A stretch of 64,000 bases of DNA from Sinorhizobium glycinis (GTDB lineage Bacteria; Pseudomonadota; Alphaproteobacteria; Rhizobiales; Rhizobiaceae): contig NZ_LPUX01000061.1 in the NCBI RefSeq assembly GCF_001651865.1, forward strand, positions 124,001 to 188,000, written 5' to 3'. This document shows, one piece after another, positions 9,986-19,368 of the stretch; the stretch's first letter is position 1, and each line of letters opens with the position of its first letter. A program made the translations under genes and the position numbers. The notes under the pieces were generated by a model. The model did not search any database. It was not told where the DNA came from and saw only the letters and a program-made list of their open reading frames with translations.

Positions 9986-10123
9986 TCACTTGCGGGTACG
10001 ACTCGAGCTGGGCGAGGAATCGACGATGTCGTCGGGTTCGCTCGGAACGGGCATCTCCTCGTCGCATGTGCTCTTGTGGGACTCGCCAGCGACCGCGAAC
10101 GAACTTTGTGCCGCGTGCGTCAT
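9986..10123 (-). CDS. Possible small hypothetical protein
   Basis: A 45-codon frame begins MTHAAQSSFAVAGES with GGAG spaced 6 bases before the ATG and ends SSSRTRK. It is acidic and serine-rich, with no recognised domain or membrane segment. It lies alone in the 331-base gap between cbpM and the SPW-repeat gene. Only the ribosome site supports it, and it could be a chance frame. Confidence 0.25.
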   Translation of the reverse strand: MTHAAQSSFAVAGESHKSTCDEEMPVPSEPDDIVDSSPSSSRTRK

Positions 10124-10214
10124 GTTCTGCTCCATACTCAGACTTGCAGATATCCCCGAGGGTCTGCTCGGAGAATGCCCGCCGCCGGGGCGGCGGGCAT
10201 GAGGGCCGGGCCGA

Positions 10215-10574
10215 CTAGGCGCGGGCATGCGGGTTCTGGCGTTCGTCCCACAACGCCCAAGCCGATATCGCCGCGACGAGCAGGCCCAGGACCACATGTG
10301 TCCACATGGCATTCACATTCGCGGCGAAGTCGAGCAGCCACGGCGAGACCACCAGCCAGATCCCGATCACCATATTCGCCCATTCCTCCCACTCCGAGAA
10401 CGCAGTCAACGTGGCGAGCGCCAAAACGCCTATGACGACACCAACGATCCACGCGTTCCAGGCGGCCATGAACTCACCAGCGAAGCCCATGACCCACGGT
10501 GAGACGAAAAGGGCGACCGCCAGGACGAGGTTCAACCAGTCCTGCGGCTTTTTTCTTTCCATCAGCGTTGCCAT
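10215..10574 (-). CDS. SPW-repeat membrane protein
   Basis: A 119-residue protein with four hydrophobic helices and two copies of the SPW motif (SPWVMGF near residue 26 and SPWLLDF near residue 78), the signature of the SPW-repeat family of inner-membrane proteins. GGAGG lies 5 bases before the ATG at 10574, which decides the start over an ATG four codons upstream. Family function is unknown. Membership in this stress island parallels the small membrane proteins found in heat-resistance islands of other proteobacteria, but that is only an analogy. Confidence 0.88.
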   Translation of the reverse strand: MATLMERKKPQDWLNLVLAVALFVSPWVMGFAGEFMAAWNAWIVGVVIGVLALATLTAFSEWEEWANMVIGIWLVVSPWLLDFAANVNAMWTHVVLGLLVAAISAWALWDERQNPHARA

Positions 10575-10774
10575 CACAACCTCCACGGATGATGAAGTCG
10601 AATGAAGTTGCGCCTATCTCAAGCAGGCGCAAAAATTAGATAATTAGCGGAAAATTGCTTTCAATACCGAATGCCCTATCTCGGACGGATGAAGTATCGC
10701 CTTCGCGAGCGGTCGCCATTTTTCTCGATCGGACCATTTGCTGCGAGACGTTTGTGAAGCAAGGGAGTTGAGCC

Positions 10775-11307
10775 ATAGGTCAAACCACACCTCAGAAACA
10801 ACCCCCCAAAGTCGAGAAATCGGCTCCGGCCGGGCGGGCTCAATTTTCCCTGTTCAAGATCTCCGTCGAGAGATCGACCAGATTTTCGACGACTTGAATC
10901 CGCTAGGCTGGCGATCCTTGCCCGAACGCATGCGCGCGTTCGGCATGCCGTCGTTCGAGAGAGCCGCCTGGCATATGTCTCCGGTGGTCGACGTGATCGA
11001 GTCGGACAAGGAATACAAGATCACCGCCGAGATGCCCGGAATGGACGCGAACGAGGTCGAAGTGAAGGTCGCTAACGGCCTGCTTTCGATGAGCGGCGAA
11101 AAAAGGAGGAAAAGGAGGAACGCGAGAAGGATCGCTTTGTCTCGGAGCGCCGTTACGGCGCCTTCCAGCGGGCCTTCCAGTTGCCGCCCGGCGTCGATGC
11201 CGACAAGATCGACGCCACCTTCGCGAAAGGTGTCCTGACGGCCCACCTGCCGAAGACCGCTGAAGCGATGAGCAATGAGAAGAAGATCACGGTCAAGGCA
11301 GCGTAAG
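10775..11307 (+). pseudogene. Decayed hsp20 gene (three frameshifts, start codon lost)
   Basis: Joining three frames reconstructs a 177-residue Hsp20: GQTTPQKQPPKVEKSAPAG, then QDLRREIDQIFDDLNPLGW, an alpha-crystallin core (PVVDVIESDKEYKITAEMPG), then ERRYGAFQRAFQLPPGV and KGVLTAHLPKT, ending TVKAA-stop. The lesions are ATA where ATG is expected at 10775 (AGGGAG site 7 bases upstream), one base missing near 10854 (TTC|AAG), one A missing in the A6 run 11099-11104, and one extra A at 11280-11282. With these corrected the length is a multiple of three. Nearby genes are intact, so poor sequence quality is unlikely to explain all four. Confidence 0.8.
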
Positions 11308-11645
11308 CGTTGCCCTGAGGCCTCGACTGGCACGCCCTCGAGGTCAAGACACTGAGCCCCGCGCGGCGACTTCCGCTGCGCGGGGCCTCCAGCCGGTCGA
11401 GAACGGCTGCTGCGACGGGTTGATTTGCTGCGCGCCCCTTGAGCGTGAACCACGTGTCTGGAGGGCTCCGCTGGAGTTGCAGTCTGAGCGCCCCAGAAAG
11501 AACAGGAACGCAGGTTCGAATCTCATCAGGGCGAGGGAACAAGATTGCCGGTTCCTGGCTGGACAGGTCATTCCTGACGAGGCGAGGAAATCGACGCCTT
11601 CGAAATAGCGGCACAGGCGGAAAACTGCACCGCTTCCTCATCCGG
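11308..11645. other. Intergenic region between the hsp20 pseudogene and ftsH
   Basis: Convergent gap with no supported gene. It holds the hairpin at 11356-11386; otherwise nothing recognised. Confidence 0.5.
11356..11386. terminator. GC-rich hairpin downstream of the hsp20 pseudogene
   Basis: GCCCCGCGC pairs with GCGCGGGGC (9 bp) around a 13-base loop, 49 bases after the ancestral stop. No T tract. Possible terminator. Confidence 0.4.
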
Positions 11646-13481
11646 CTAAGCTGGTCGGGCAAGCCGGTGTGTGCCCGCGTGCTCGCCCGCCAACTCCCGC
11701 AATTCGTCTTCTGTGATCGTCTCGCGTTCCAGCAGGAGCTTGGCTGATCGCTCCAGCAGCGGACGCCGCTCTTTGAGCAGCGACACAGTGCGCTCGAAGG
11801 TTTCGTCTACGATCGTGCGCACCTGCTCGTCAAGAATGGCCGCGGTCGCTTCGGAATAGTCGCGCTCACTCGATCCATAGAGCGGCTCGGGTGTCAGGAG
11901 CGAGCGCCGATCCCGCTCGAGCGCCACGTGGCCTAGTTTTTCCGTCATGCCGTAGCGCGCGACGATGGCTCGGGCTATGTCGGTGACCTTGACCAGGTCG
12001 TCGGCGGCGCCGGTCGAGAGATGACCGAAGATGATCCATTCGGCGGCGCGACCGCCGAGCAGCACCGCCATCTTGTTTTCGAGCTCTTCCTTGGTCATCA
12101 GGAACCGATCCTCTGTTGGGCGCTGGATCGTGTAGCCAAGCGAACCGATGCCGCGCGGAATGATCGAGACCTTGTGCACCGCATCGAGACCGGGCAAGCT
12201 CATGGACATCAAGGCATGCCCCATCTCGTGATAGGCGACGATCTGGCGTTCCCTCGAATTGAGCAGGCGGTTGCGCTTCTCCAGGCCCGCGATGATCCGC
12301 TCGATGGCATTGTTAAAGTCTTCCATGGTTACCGCATCGGCCTTGCGCCGTGTGGCGAGGAGGGCCGCCTCATTGACGAGATTGGCTAGGTCCGCGCCGG
12401 TGAAGCCGGGCGTGAGTGCGGCGATCTGCTCCGGCTGGACATCCGTCGCAAGCTTCGCCTTCTTGAGGTGCACGTTTAGGATCTGGATGCGGCCCTGCTT
12501 ATCAGGCCGGTCGACAAGCACCTGGCGATCGAAGCGTCCGGCTCTGAGCAGCGCCGGGTCGAGAATTTCCGGCCGGTTGGTCGCGGCAAGCAGGATAAGG
12601 CCGACCGAGGAATCGAAGCCGTCGAGTTCCACCAACAGCTGGTTCAAGGTCTGCTCCTTCTCGTCGTGTCCCCCGGCGATTGGGCCGATGCCCCGCGCAC
12701 GGCCGAGTGCATCTAACTCATCGATAAAGACGATCGCCGGCGCCTTCTCGCGGGCCTGCTCGAAAAGATCGCGGACCCGAGCCGCGCCGACACCCACGAA
12801 CATTTCGACGAACTCGGAACCCGAGATCGAGAAGAAGGGCACCCCGGCTTCACCAGCGACCGCTTTCGCAAGCAGTGTCTTGCCTGTGCCGGGCGGCCCA
12901 ACCAGCAGAATGCCCTTCGGCATGCGGCCGCCGAGCCGGCCATAGCTCTTCGGGTCCTTCAGGAAGTCGACGATTTCCTTCAGCTCGTCCTTGGCTTCGT
13001 CGACGCCCGCAACGTCCTTGAACGTCACCCCGGTGTCCTTCTGCACATAGATTTTGGCTTTCGATTTGCCGATCTGCATCAGCCCGCCGCCGACGCCGGC
13101 ACCGAAGCGCCTCAGAATGAGCATCCAAATGCCGACGAAGATCACCGCTGGCAGGACCCATGAGAGGATGTCTCGCAGGAAGGTGCTTTCGATCCGGCCA
13201 GTCACGATGACGCCATGCTCCTGCATCTGCCGGGCAAGGTCCGGCTCGACGCGTGTGGTTATGAACATGGGCTTGCCGTCCTGCGGAGTTTTGAAACGTC
13301 CCTGGATGAACTGGTCTGAGACCGCGACCTCTGCGATCTTACCTTCGTCGAGATAAGATTCGAACTCGCTATACGGGATCTGGGCCACCTGTGTAGCGGT
13401 CGCGAAGATGTACTGGAAAGCCATCAGTGCGAAAAGGGCCGCGACCCAGTACCAGATGTTAAACTTCATCTGCTTGTTCAT
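11646..13481 (-). CDS. ftsH: ATP-dependent zinc metalloprotease FtsH
   Basis: A 611-residue AAA+ protease from the ATG at 13481 (GAGGG 8 bases before it). Two N-terminal helices (about 9-27 and 104-123) flank a periplasmic domain. Walker A is GPPGTGKT (195-202), Walker B VFIDE (251-255), the second region of homology includes RAGRFDRQV, and the zinc site is HEMGH (418-422). It extracts and degrades damaged or unassembled membrane proteins. An accessory ftsH next to hsp20, groESL and htrA genes resembles the content of proteobacterial heat-resistance islands. A 12-codon upstream extension is possible but lacks a ribosome site. Confidence 0.96.
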   Translation of the reverse strand: MNKQMKFNIWYWVAALFALMAFQYIFATATQVAQIPYSEFESYLDEGKIAEVAVSDQFIQGRFKTPQDGKPMFITTRVEPDLARQMQEHGVIVTGRIESTFLRDILSWVLPAVIFVGIWMLILRRFGAGVGGGLMQIGKSKAKIYVQKDTGVTFKDVAGVDEAKDELKEIVDFLKDPKSYGRLGGRMPKGILLVGPPGTGKTLLAKAVAGEAGVPFFSISGSEFVEMFVGVGAARVRDLFEQAREKAPAIVFIDELDALGRARGIGPIAGGHDEKEQTLNQLLVELDGFDSSVGLILLAATNRPEILDPALLRAGRFDRQVLVDRPDKQGRIQILNVHLKKAKLATDVQPEQIAALTPGFTGADLANLVNEAALLATRRKADAVTMEDFNNAIERIIAGLEKRNRLLNSRERQIVAYHEMGHALMSMSLPGLDAVHKVSIIPRGIGSLGYTIQRPTEDRFLMTKEELENKMAVLLGGRAAEWIIFGHLSTGAADDLVKVTDIARAIVARYGMTEKLGHVALERDRRSLLTPEPLYGSSERDYSEATAAILDEQVRTIVDETFERTVSLLKERRPLLERSAKLLLERETITEDELRELAGEHAGTHRLARPA

Positions 13482-13624
13482 TTTGGTGGCCCTCGGGGGC
13501 GGCAGCATCTTTCGCATCGGAGATTCGACATCTGGAAAGATTTCAGAGCGCGCCGTCCGGCAACGAAACGCCGCCCGCTTGCCGGCGGTTCCCTCGAACT
13601 TCCTGCTTGCGCAGAAGCTGTCCG

Positions 13625-14180
13625 GAACATTATTTGCTCGGTCACTTGCGGCGAGCGAACCAGCAGGAATTTCAGCCGGCGAAGGCCGAACGACTGTTCA
13701 CGCTTGCCCCGAACAGCTACGTGGAGCTTGTGTTGATGCCGGCCCTGGTCGCGAGGACGCGAGAGCGAGCGCCGGGCAAGCTCCGCATGATCGGCATTCG
13801 GCAACGATCTCGCCGAGACCGGCATCATGTCCGGTATCACGGCGATGGTGCTTGGCCGGATCGTCCATCCGCCGGACAACCTTGTCGTCCAGCATCTGAT
13901 GGACGATGGGCTCGCCTGCGTGGTGCGTGCTGACCATCCCGACGTTTGAGAGCGTATTTCCCGGGAACAATACGAGGGCTCAAGCTTGTGAACGTGCTCC
14001 CGCCGGGCCTGCTGCGCGCGGGTCTCTTCCAGGCATTGGGGCGACAAAACCTCAAGCGAGAGGTTGCCGTTTCTGTAACGCACTTCCTTGCCGTGCCTGA
14101 GATGCTTGTCGTTACGGACTACTGCGCAACGCTGCCGGGGCTGATCTGTCGGAGCCTTGAGCGGGATCCGCGCCTCAATA
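13625..14180 (+). pseudogene. LysR-family regulator remnant
   Basis: Three frames together read as the effector-binding half of a LysR regulator: AERLFTLAPNSYVELVLMPA, then TAMVLGRIVHPPDNLVVQHL, then HFLAVPEMLVVTDYCATLPG. The frame changes near 13803, an in-frame TGA interrupts at 13947, and the frame changes again near 13980. The N-terminal DNA-binding domain is absent. About 0.95 kb between ftsH and the next gene holds nothing intact. Confidence 0.75.
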
Positions 14181-14427
14181 ACTGCGGAAGAGACCTGAGA
14201 TCGCTTTCCTGTGTTTGAGTTGAATGCCCGCAAAAGGGGCCAACACCGGAAATCTCGAGCGATATCGACGAGCGGCAGCAATCGATCGAGAGTTCGTCTT
14301 CAGTCGCGGCCGGCCTTAGATCTGCGTTCGGCAGGTGTGAATAAATAGATGTTGGCGGCGCCTCAGGAGGAACACCTTTCGCTGCAAGTCCGCCCGTTGC
14401 CAAGGCGGCCGGTCGCCGCCGATTTCT

Positions 14428-15030
14428 TCAGGTCAGGAACGATTGCAATGCTTGCAATTCCTCGGGTCGGATCTCATGTCCACCGGAATGGTAGCATGCT
14501 TCTGCGCGGGCCTTCTGTGCCGCAAAGTGGTCGACGAGCCGCTCTGTGAGGGGCAGCGGGCAAATAGGATCGCGTTGGCCAGCGGTGATCAGGATTCGAC
14601 GATCTTTCAACTGCTTGTTAACCGCGGGGACCCAAGGAATGAGCGGATGGAGCAGGGCAGCTCGATCGAAAAGCTGCGGCTGGCTGAACAGAGTCGATGC
14701 CAGGATGTTTGCCCCGTTTGAATAGCCGAACGCGTATATTGCCCGTCCGGGATTTTCCGCTTTGTGGGCAGCAATGAACTCGACCATCTTATCTGTTCGT
14801 CTGGCCAGGTCCTGCATGTCGTAGGAGCCTTCGCTCGTCCGGCGAAAGAAGCGCAGTTCGCCAAATTCCGACACGTCCCCACGCGGAGAAACCAGCCCGG
14901 CATCCGGCAAGATTTGCCTGGCCAGCTCGGCGAACTGATCTTCGTCTCCACCCGTGCCGTGGAACGTAAAGACGATGGGCGCGTCGCGTCGTGGCGCTCT
15001 TATGAGCGCCTGATAGGATGAGGTCGTCAT
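14428..15030 (-). CDS. MhqD-like alpha/beta hydrolase (carboxylesterase/phospholipase family)
   Basis: A compact 200-residue alpha/beta hydrolase with oxyanion motif HGTGGDE (24-30), nucleophile Ser104 in GYSNGA, Asp154 (QRDPICP) and His185 (SGGHEI), the complete triad of the small carboxylesterase family. It lies 51 bases downstream of, and in the same direction as, a ring-cleaving dioxygenase. In other bacteria such hydrolase/dioxygenase pairs (MhqD/MhqO) respond to quinones and catechols, so it probably hydrolyses a ring-cleavage product or a related ester. Substrate unproven. Confidence 0.85.
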   Translation of the reverse strand: MTTSSYQALIRAPRRDAPIVFTFHGTGGDEDQFAELARQILPDAGLVSPRGDVSEFGELRFFRRTSEGSYDMQDLARRTDKMVEFIAAHKAENPGRAIYAFGYSNGANILASTLFSQPQLFDRAALLHPLIPWVPAVNKQLKDRRILITAGQRDPICPLPLTERLVDHFAAQKARAEACYHSGGHEIRPEELQALQSFLT

Positions 15031-15081
15031 GGTGGTTTTCTCCCTCGGGCCGGACCCGAATTGCCGTGGTCCCGAAGCGAG

Positions 15082-16014
15082 CTAGTCTCTGATCGGCTCG
15101 AGACGGCGTGAGATCTCGTCGCGATAGGGCTCGTAGCGCGTGGGAAGCTTCAGGGCCTCGCCGAGGTGCCCGGTGTCTTCGTCGCGATCAAATCCCGGCT
15201 CGTTGGTGGCGATCTCGAACAGGACGCCGCCGGGCGTGCGGAAGTAGATCGCCCAGAAGTAGTCGCGATCGATGACTGGCGTGACCTGATAACCGGTGCC
15301 GATCAGCGCCTTGCGGACCTCAAGCTGGGCAGCGCGATCGTCTACTGCGAAGGCGATGTGATGCACCGAGCCGGCGCCGAGGCGGGCGAGATCGGCACTG
15401 GGAACGACTTCCAGGTCGACGACGTCAGCACCGTTGCCGCCGCTGATCGCAAAGCGCGACCACTCGCCTTTGCGGTCGACCTCCTGGTAACCCATGAAGC
15501 TCAGAAGTTCCCGCGTGGCGCCCGGATCCGTAAGACGCAGAGTTGCGCCGTGGAAACCCTTGACGGCCTTGTCCGCGTCGACCTCTGTGCCGGCCCAGCC
15601 GCGGCGCCGATCGTCTTTGACTTCGACCAGCGAGAAGGCATCGCTGTCGGGGCCTTTGAAGCGCAGACGCTTCTCGCCCCAGAGTTGGTGCTCAGAAAGT
15701 CCGTCGACGCCGCGCGAGGCGAGCCGCTCTTTCCAGTAGCCGAGCGTGCCCTCAGGGATTGCAAAGGAGGTCTCGCCCACTTCGCCAGCGCCAGGACGTC
15801 CCCTGGCAATATGGGGAAACGGGAAATACGTCATCACCGAGCCTGGCGTACCGATCTCGTCACCATAGTAGAGGTGATAGACCTCCGGATCGTCGAAATT
15901 GACTGTCTTCTTGACGCGGCGCAAACCGAGCGCCTTGGTGAAGAAGTCGCTGTTCTCCTGGGCGCTGGCGGCCATCGACGTGACGTGATGAAGGCCTTTG
16001 ATCTGTGTGAGCAT
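15082..16014 (-). CDS. Ring-cleaving (glyoxalase-fold) dioxygenase, MhqO-like
   Basis: A 310-residue tandem VOC-fold protein beginning MLTQIKGLHHVTSM. Metal ligands are visible as His10 (first module), the His of SVHHIAFAVDD and the Glu of VLFEIATNEPGF, the arrangement of extradiol-type dioxygenases. GGAGGG precedes the ATG at 16014; the much longer upstream extension runs through the divergent promoter and is not real. It likely opens hydroquinone or catechol rings. It is followed by the MhqD-like hydrolase and controlled, judging by position, by the divergent LysR gene. Confidence 0.9.
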   Translation of the reverse strand: MLTQIKGLHHVTSMAASAQENSDFFTKALGLRRVKKTVNFDDPEVYHLYYGDEIGTPGSVMTYFPFPHIARGRPGAGEVGETSFAIPEGTLGYWKERLASRGVDGLSEHQLWGEKRLRFKGPDSDAFSLVEVKDDRRRGWAGTEVDADKAVKGFHGATLRLTDPGATRELLSFMGYQEVDRKGEWSRFAISGGNGADVVDLEVVPSADLARLGAGSVHHIAFAVDDRAAQLEVRKALIGTGYQVTPVIDRDYFWAIYFRTPGGVLFEIATNEPGFDRDEDTGHLGEALKLPTRYEPYRDEISRRLEPIRD

Positions 16015-16093
16015 GGCAGGTTTCCCTCCGGGGTAGCGTGTATCGGCTGATCTGGAGAGAAAATCGCTCAGGTCCTCGCGAAAGTGAACAGGA

Positions 16094-16127
16094 ATAATAT
16101 TGACAAAATTATTGCACATACTGCAAT
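16094..16127. promoter_or_regulatory. Divergent LysR operator/promoter
   Basis: Two overlapping dyads lie between the dioxygenase and the LysR gene: ATAAT-N9-ATTAT (16094-16112) and ATTGCA-N5-TGCAAT (16111-16127), the latter containing the T-N11-A LysR core. TTGACA at 16100-16105 is a candidate -35. The arrangement fits binding by the adjacent regulator. Confidence 0.6.
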
Positions 16128-16135
16128 AAAACAGC

Positions 16136-17035
16136 ATGGGCGATCTGAGCGATATCCGAGTATTCCTGGCCGTTGCGCAGCAGCGCAGCTTCACGGCGGC
16201 GGCGCGACAGTTGTCAATGACACCGCCGACCGTGACCCGTGCCGTCAGCGCGCTGGAGGAGAGCCTGGGAGTGCAGCTTCTGCTGCGCACCACGCGTCAG
16301 GTTTCCCTGACATCTGCCGGCGCCGTTTACGCGGCGCGCGTGGAGCCATTGATCAGACAGTTTGATCAGGTGAGAGAGGATCTGCGCGAAGAGCAAGGGG
16401 AGGTGGCCGGGCTGATCCGCATCAATGCGCCGCTTTCACTTGGTCAACAACTGCTGCCGGACATCGTCTCAGGATTTCGAGCCGAATATCCGCGGACGAG
16501 CGTTTCGCTGTCTCTAACCGACCGCTTCATCGACATCGTGTCCGAGCGTTTCGATCTCGCATTGAGAGTTTCGGAGGCGCCGCGCGACAGGTCGACGATA
16601 TGGCGCAAAGTGTGTCGCGTGCGGCGCATCCTTGTCGCCTCCCCAGGCTATCTCGCCGCTTTCGGGATACCAGAGACGCCCGATGATCTCCATCGACATG
16701 CCTGTATCGCCTACGACGAGGAGGCGATCGCCGAGAGCTGGGAGCTGACGAATGGCGGGCGTACCCGAAAGGTATCGGTCGGCAAAGTACTGGCGGCGAA
16801 CAACGGCGAGTTAATCGCCCGACTGGCGGAAGGCGGGCAGGGCGTAGCCTTGCTGCCGCATTTCATCGTCGACGATGCGCTGTCGCGCGGCACGCTGAAG
16901 CAGGTCCTTGCCAAGTGGGAGCCTCCCGAGCTGTGGCTGACATTGTATTACCCGCCCTACGAGAAGCTGCCGATGCGCGTTGCAAGGTTCTCGGACTTCT
17001 TCGAAATGTACATTACCCATACGCGCCCGCTGTGA
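16136..17035 (+). CDS. LysR-family transcriptional regulator
   Basis: A 299-residue LysR protein: winged HTH at residues about 5-62 (FTAAARQLSMTPPTVTRAVSALE) and an effector domain from about 90. It is divergent from the ring-cleaving dioxygenase with 121 bases between, the classic position for a regulator of that operon. In Gram-positive MhqOD systems the controller is a MarR protein (MhqR), so use of a LysR regulator here is a lineage difference. The inducer is probably an aromatic or quinone compound (inference). Confidence 0.92.
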   Translation: MGDLSDIRVFLAVAQQRSFTAAARQLSMTPPTVTRAVSALEESLGVQLLLRTTRQVSLTSAGAVYAARVEPLIRQFDQVREDLREEQGEVAGLIRINAPLSLGQQLLPDIVSGFRAEYPRTSVSLSLTDRFIDIVSERFDLALRVSEAPRDRSTIWRKVCRVRRILVASPGYLAAFGIPETPDDLHRHACIAYDEEAIAESWELTNGGRTRKVSVGKVLAANNGELIARLAEGGQGVALLPHFIVDDALSRGTLKQVLAKWEPPELWLTLYYPPYEKLPMRVARFSDFFEMYITHTRPL

Positions 17036-17102
17036 GGCAAGGCGAACCCCAGTCCTGTTTTCGGCTCGAAGCCGTCCTTTCCGGCAAAAGGCGAGCAAAT
17101 GT

Positions 17103-17110
17103 TACAAGAA
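17103..17110 (+). promoter_or_regulatory. AraC-cluster motif TACAAGAA, copy 1
   Basis: TACAAGAA about 150 bases before the start of the first tandem AraC gene. Same 8-mer at 19253 and 20443; variants at 18209, 18243 and 20423. Confidence 0.4.
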
Positions 17111-17260
17111 ATTGACGGCGCCCGCGGGCATGCTTCCTTTCAATCGGACATACAGGGCTTATATCGAGCCCTTCTGCTGTCGAGATATTCCAAGTCGGGA
17201 ACGCCGGCACTGTCGCGACCCGGCCTCTCGGAGCAGCAGAGCAGCATCTGGGAGGTGCGG

Positions 17261-18166
17261 ATGAATCAAAGGACCGGAACGAGAGAGGGCGTCGGCGCTC
17301 AATTTGGGCTGCCGCATGCTCCGTGTCTCTCGGCTCGGCCGGTTCGGGACGCCGGATTTTCCGTGACGCGCCTGGAATGGCGGCTCAATGGGGATGCCAA
17401 CCGCCTGGTGTCCTTGCAGCCCGACGAAGCTCACTTTCTGATGCTGTACCTGAAGGATGCGTATCATTGCGATGTTGGTCCCGATGGCACCGAGAGCGAG
17501 ACACGCCGCTTCCGGCAGGGTTCCATGTGCCTCGTCGATCTTGCCAATGGAGCCTGCATACGGCTGTCCAGCGATCTCGATTCCCTCGCCTGCCAAATAC
17601 CGCGAGAACTCTTTCGGGAAGTTTCAGAGTTCTCAACTGCCCCAAAAGCAACGAGGCTTAGATGCCGGCGGGGCGAGCACGATGATGTGATGTGCAATCT
17701 CGGAGCGGCGCTTCTGCCGCTGTTCGAGAGGCAAGGGTACTCCCAGGTCCCGGTCTTGCAGCACATTGCCATTGCCATCTGTGCGCACTTGCTTCACGCC
17801 TACGGCGATCCCGATCAGCCAGGCTCCAGTTCAACGCGCCTCTCCGTTTGGCAGGAAAAGGCGGCCAAGGACTTCATGATCGACCATTTTGCCGATCAGT
17901 TCCCGATGGCCGCAGCAGCTTCGGCGGCCGGTGTTTCCATCCGTCGCTTTATCGCTGGCTTCAAGGGGGTGACGGGTCAGACGCCGCAACAGTGGCTTCT
18001 GGGCTATCGCACAGCACGTGCCAAGCAGTACCTCGGCGAGCGTTCTTTGACAGTACCGGAGATCGCCACCCGCTGCGGCTTCAGTGACGAGGATCACTTT
18101 ATCACGGCTTTCCGTCGCGTGACGGGCAGCACCCCAGCGGCCTGGCGGGCGCGTTGGTTACAGTGA
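17261..18166 (+). CDS. AraC-family regulator 1 of 3
   Basis: A 301-residue regulator with two C-terminal HTH motifs (AAAASAAGVSIRRFIAGFKG and TVPEIATRCGFSDEDHFITAFR) and an N-terminal sensing domain of the AraC type. GGGAGGTGCGG directly precedes the ATG at 17261; a longer frame from 17099 would run through the upstream motif. All three adjacent AraC genes give exactly 301 residues with the starts chosen here, which supports those starts and a paralogous origin. Target and inducer are unknown; the isochorismatase-to-MFS gene set downstream is the likely target. Confidence 0.9.
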   Translation: MNQRTGTREGVGAQFGLPHAPCLSARPVRDAGFSVTRLEWRLNGDANRLVSLQPDEAHFLMLYLKDAYHCDVGPDGTESETRRFRQGSMCLVDLANGACIRLSSDLDSLACQIPRELFREVSEFSTAPKATRLRCRRGEHDDVMCNLGAALLPLFERQGYSQVPVLQHIAIAICAHLLHAYGDPDQPGSSSTRLSVWQEKAAKDFMIDHFADQFPMAAAASAAGVSIRRFIAGFKGVTGQTPQQWLLGYRTARAKQYLGERSLTVPEIATRCGFSDEDHFITAFRRVTGSTPAAWRARWLQ

Positions 18167-18208
18167 CGGTTTTGTGCAATGAGGTCATTTTCCATTCAAG
18201 CCTCGGGA

Positions 18209-18250
18209 CTATTGTAGAGATCGCACTGCAGTCGATCCGGCACTATTGTA
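18209..18250 (-). promoter_or_regulatory. AraC-cluster motif, two minus-strand copies (TACAATAG)
   Basis: CTATTGTA occurs at 18209-18216 and 18243-18250, 34 bases apart, in the gap before the second AraC gene. Read on the minus strand both are TACAATAG, close to the TACAAGAA copies upstream of the neighbouring genes. Confidence 0.4.
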
Positions 18251-18304
18251 CCCCGGAGACAGCACGGACGGTCGCACATGGCCAGATATCGGGAGACGAC
18301 GCCG

Positions 18305-19210
18305 ATGGACCTGCATGAGGGATTGAACGGCACATGTTATCGGCCGGGTCCGATCGTCAGATCAGTTGCTTCCGGCGACATCATCGTCACCAGGACATAT
18401 TCCGATCGCTTCGATGCAGATGCAGCCGTCATTCCGCGCGCGGAAGCGTTCGGTGTCACCGTTCAACTGCGCGACTTCTATTCCCAGAGGCTCTGGCGTC
18501 GTGGCGAGTTGGTGCATGACGGCGGCGGTGCCAAGGCCTCGCTTACAATCACAGATCTACGCGATCAATGGCAATGTCATTCACTCTCCCCGTTCGACAA
18601 TGTTCGTTTCCAGATTCCATTTGCCCGCCTACGCGCCTTTGCGGAGGAGGCCGGGCGCAGCGAATACGTAGCGCTTTCTTGCTTCGCGAGCCGCATCGAT
18701 CCCGTGGTGCACGGGCTCGCGCAGGCATTGCTGCCGTCGCTCGACCACCCGGAACAGGCCAATCCCCTGTTCCTGGAGCAGATCAATCTCGCCATGCTGG
18801 CGCATCTCAGTCAGACCTATGGCGGCCTGCACTTCCCGGTGGACAAGAAAGGGACCTTGGCGCCCTGGCAGGAAAGACTCGCTACCGAATTTCTCGCAGC
18901 TCATTTCAACAAGCCGTTCTCAATCGGAGATCTGGCTTCTCGCTGCGAACTGTCGCGCAGCTATTTCAACAAGGCTTTCAAGGAGAGCTTTGGGCGCACT
19001 CCTTCGAAATGGCTGACCGAGTACCGGGTCGCGCGGGTCAAGGAGCTGTTGTTGCAGGACCTGTCGATTGCGGAGGTCGCGATAAATTGCGGCTTCGCCG
19101 ATCAGAGCCACATGACCAGGGTGTTCACAAGTCTGACGGGCGACACACCGGCACGCTTCAGACGAAAGAATAGGCCGTTCGGCGTGGCCTTGGATCCGTT
19201 TGGAATCTAA
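18305..19210 (+). CDS. AraC-family regulator 2 of 3
   Basis: A 301-residue paralogue of its neighbours, with HTH motifs FSIGDLASRCELSRSYFNKA and LSIAEVAINCGFADQSHMTRVF near the C-terminus. GGGAG lies 9 bases before the ATG at 18305; an ATG nine codons earlier has no ribosome site. Spacing to the first AraC gene is 138 bases and to the third 158, each gap holding the shared TACAA motif, so the three may cross-regulate rather than form one operon. Confidence 0.88.
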   Translation: MDLHEGLNGTCYRPGPIVRSVASGDIIVTRTYSDRFDADAAVIPRAEAFGVTVQLRDFYSQRLWRRGELVHDGGGAKASLTITDLRDQWQCHSLSPFDNVRFQIPFARLRAFAEEAGRSEYVALSCFASRIDPVVHGLAQALLPSLDHPEQANPLFLEQINLAMLAHLSQTYGGLHFPVDKKGTLAPWQERLATEFLAAHFNKPFSIGDLASRCELSRSYFNKAFKESFGRTPSKWLTEYRVARVKELLLQDLSIAEVAINCGFADQSHMTRVFTSLTGDTPARFRRKNRPFGVALDPFGI

Positions 19211-19252
19211 TCACTTCCATTTGCCTACATCGTTCAAAACGCGTGAGTTTTG

Positions 19253-19260
19253 TACAAGAA
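19253..19260 (+). promoter_or_regulatory. AraC-cluster motif TACAAGAA, copy 2
   Basis: Exact TACAAGAA between the second and third AraC genes, 109 bases before the preferred start of the third. It would fall inside the coding region if the GTG at 19243 were used, which argues against that start. Confidence 0.4.
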
Positions 19261-19368
19261 CGTTATCGCAGTCGCGGCGATGATGCGCCAATTCAGAGCG
19301 ACTCAGGCGACCTCCTCAGGGGCTCGCTCGTTTTCGCTACAGGTAGGCTCAAAGTACGGGACCACGGC

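Noticed and set aside
11099..11104. Programmed frameshifting or transcriptional slippage at the A6 run in the third hsp20
   Set aside because: It could fix only one of three frame breaks and not the missing start codon, so a pseudogene is the simpler reading.
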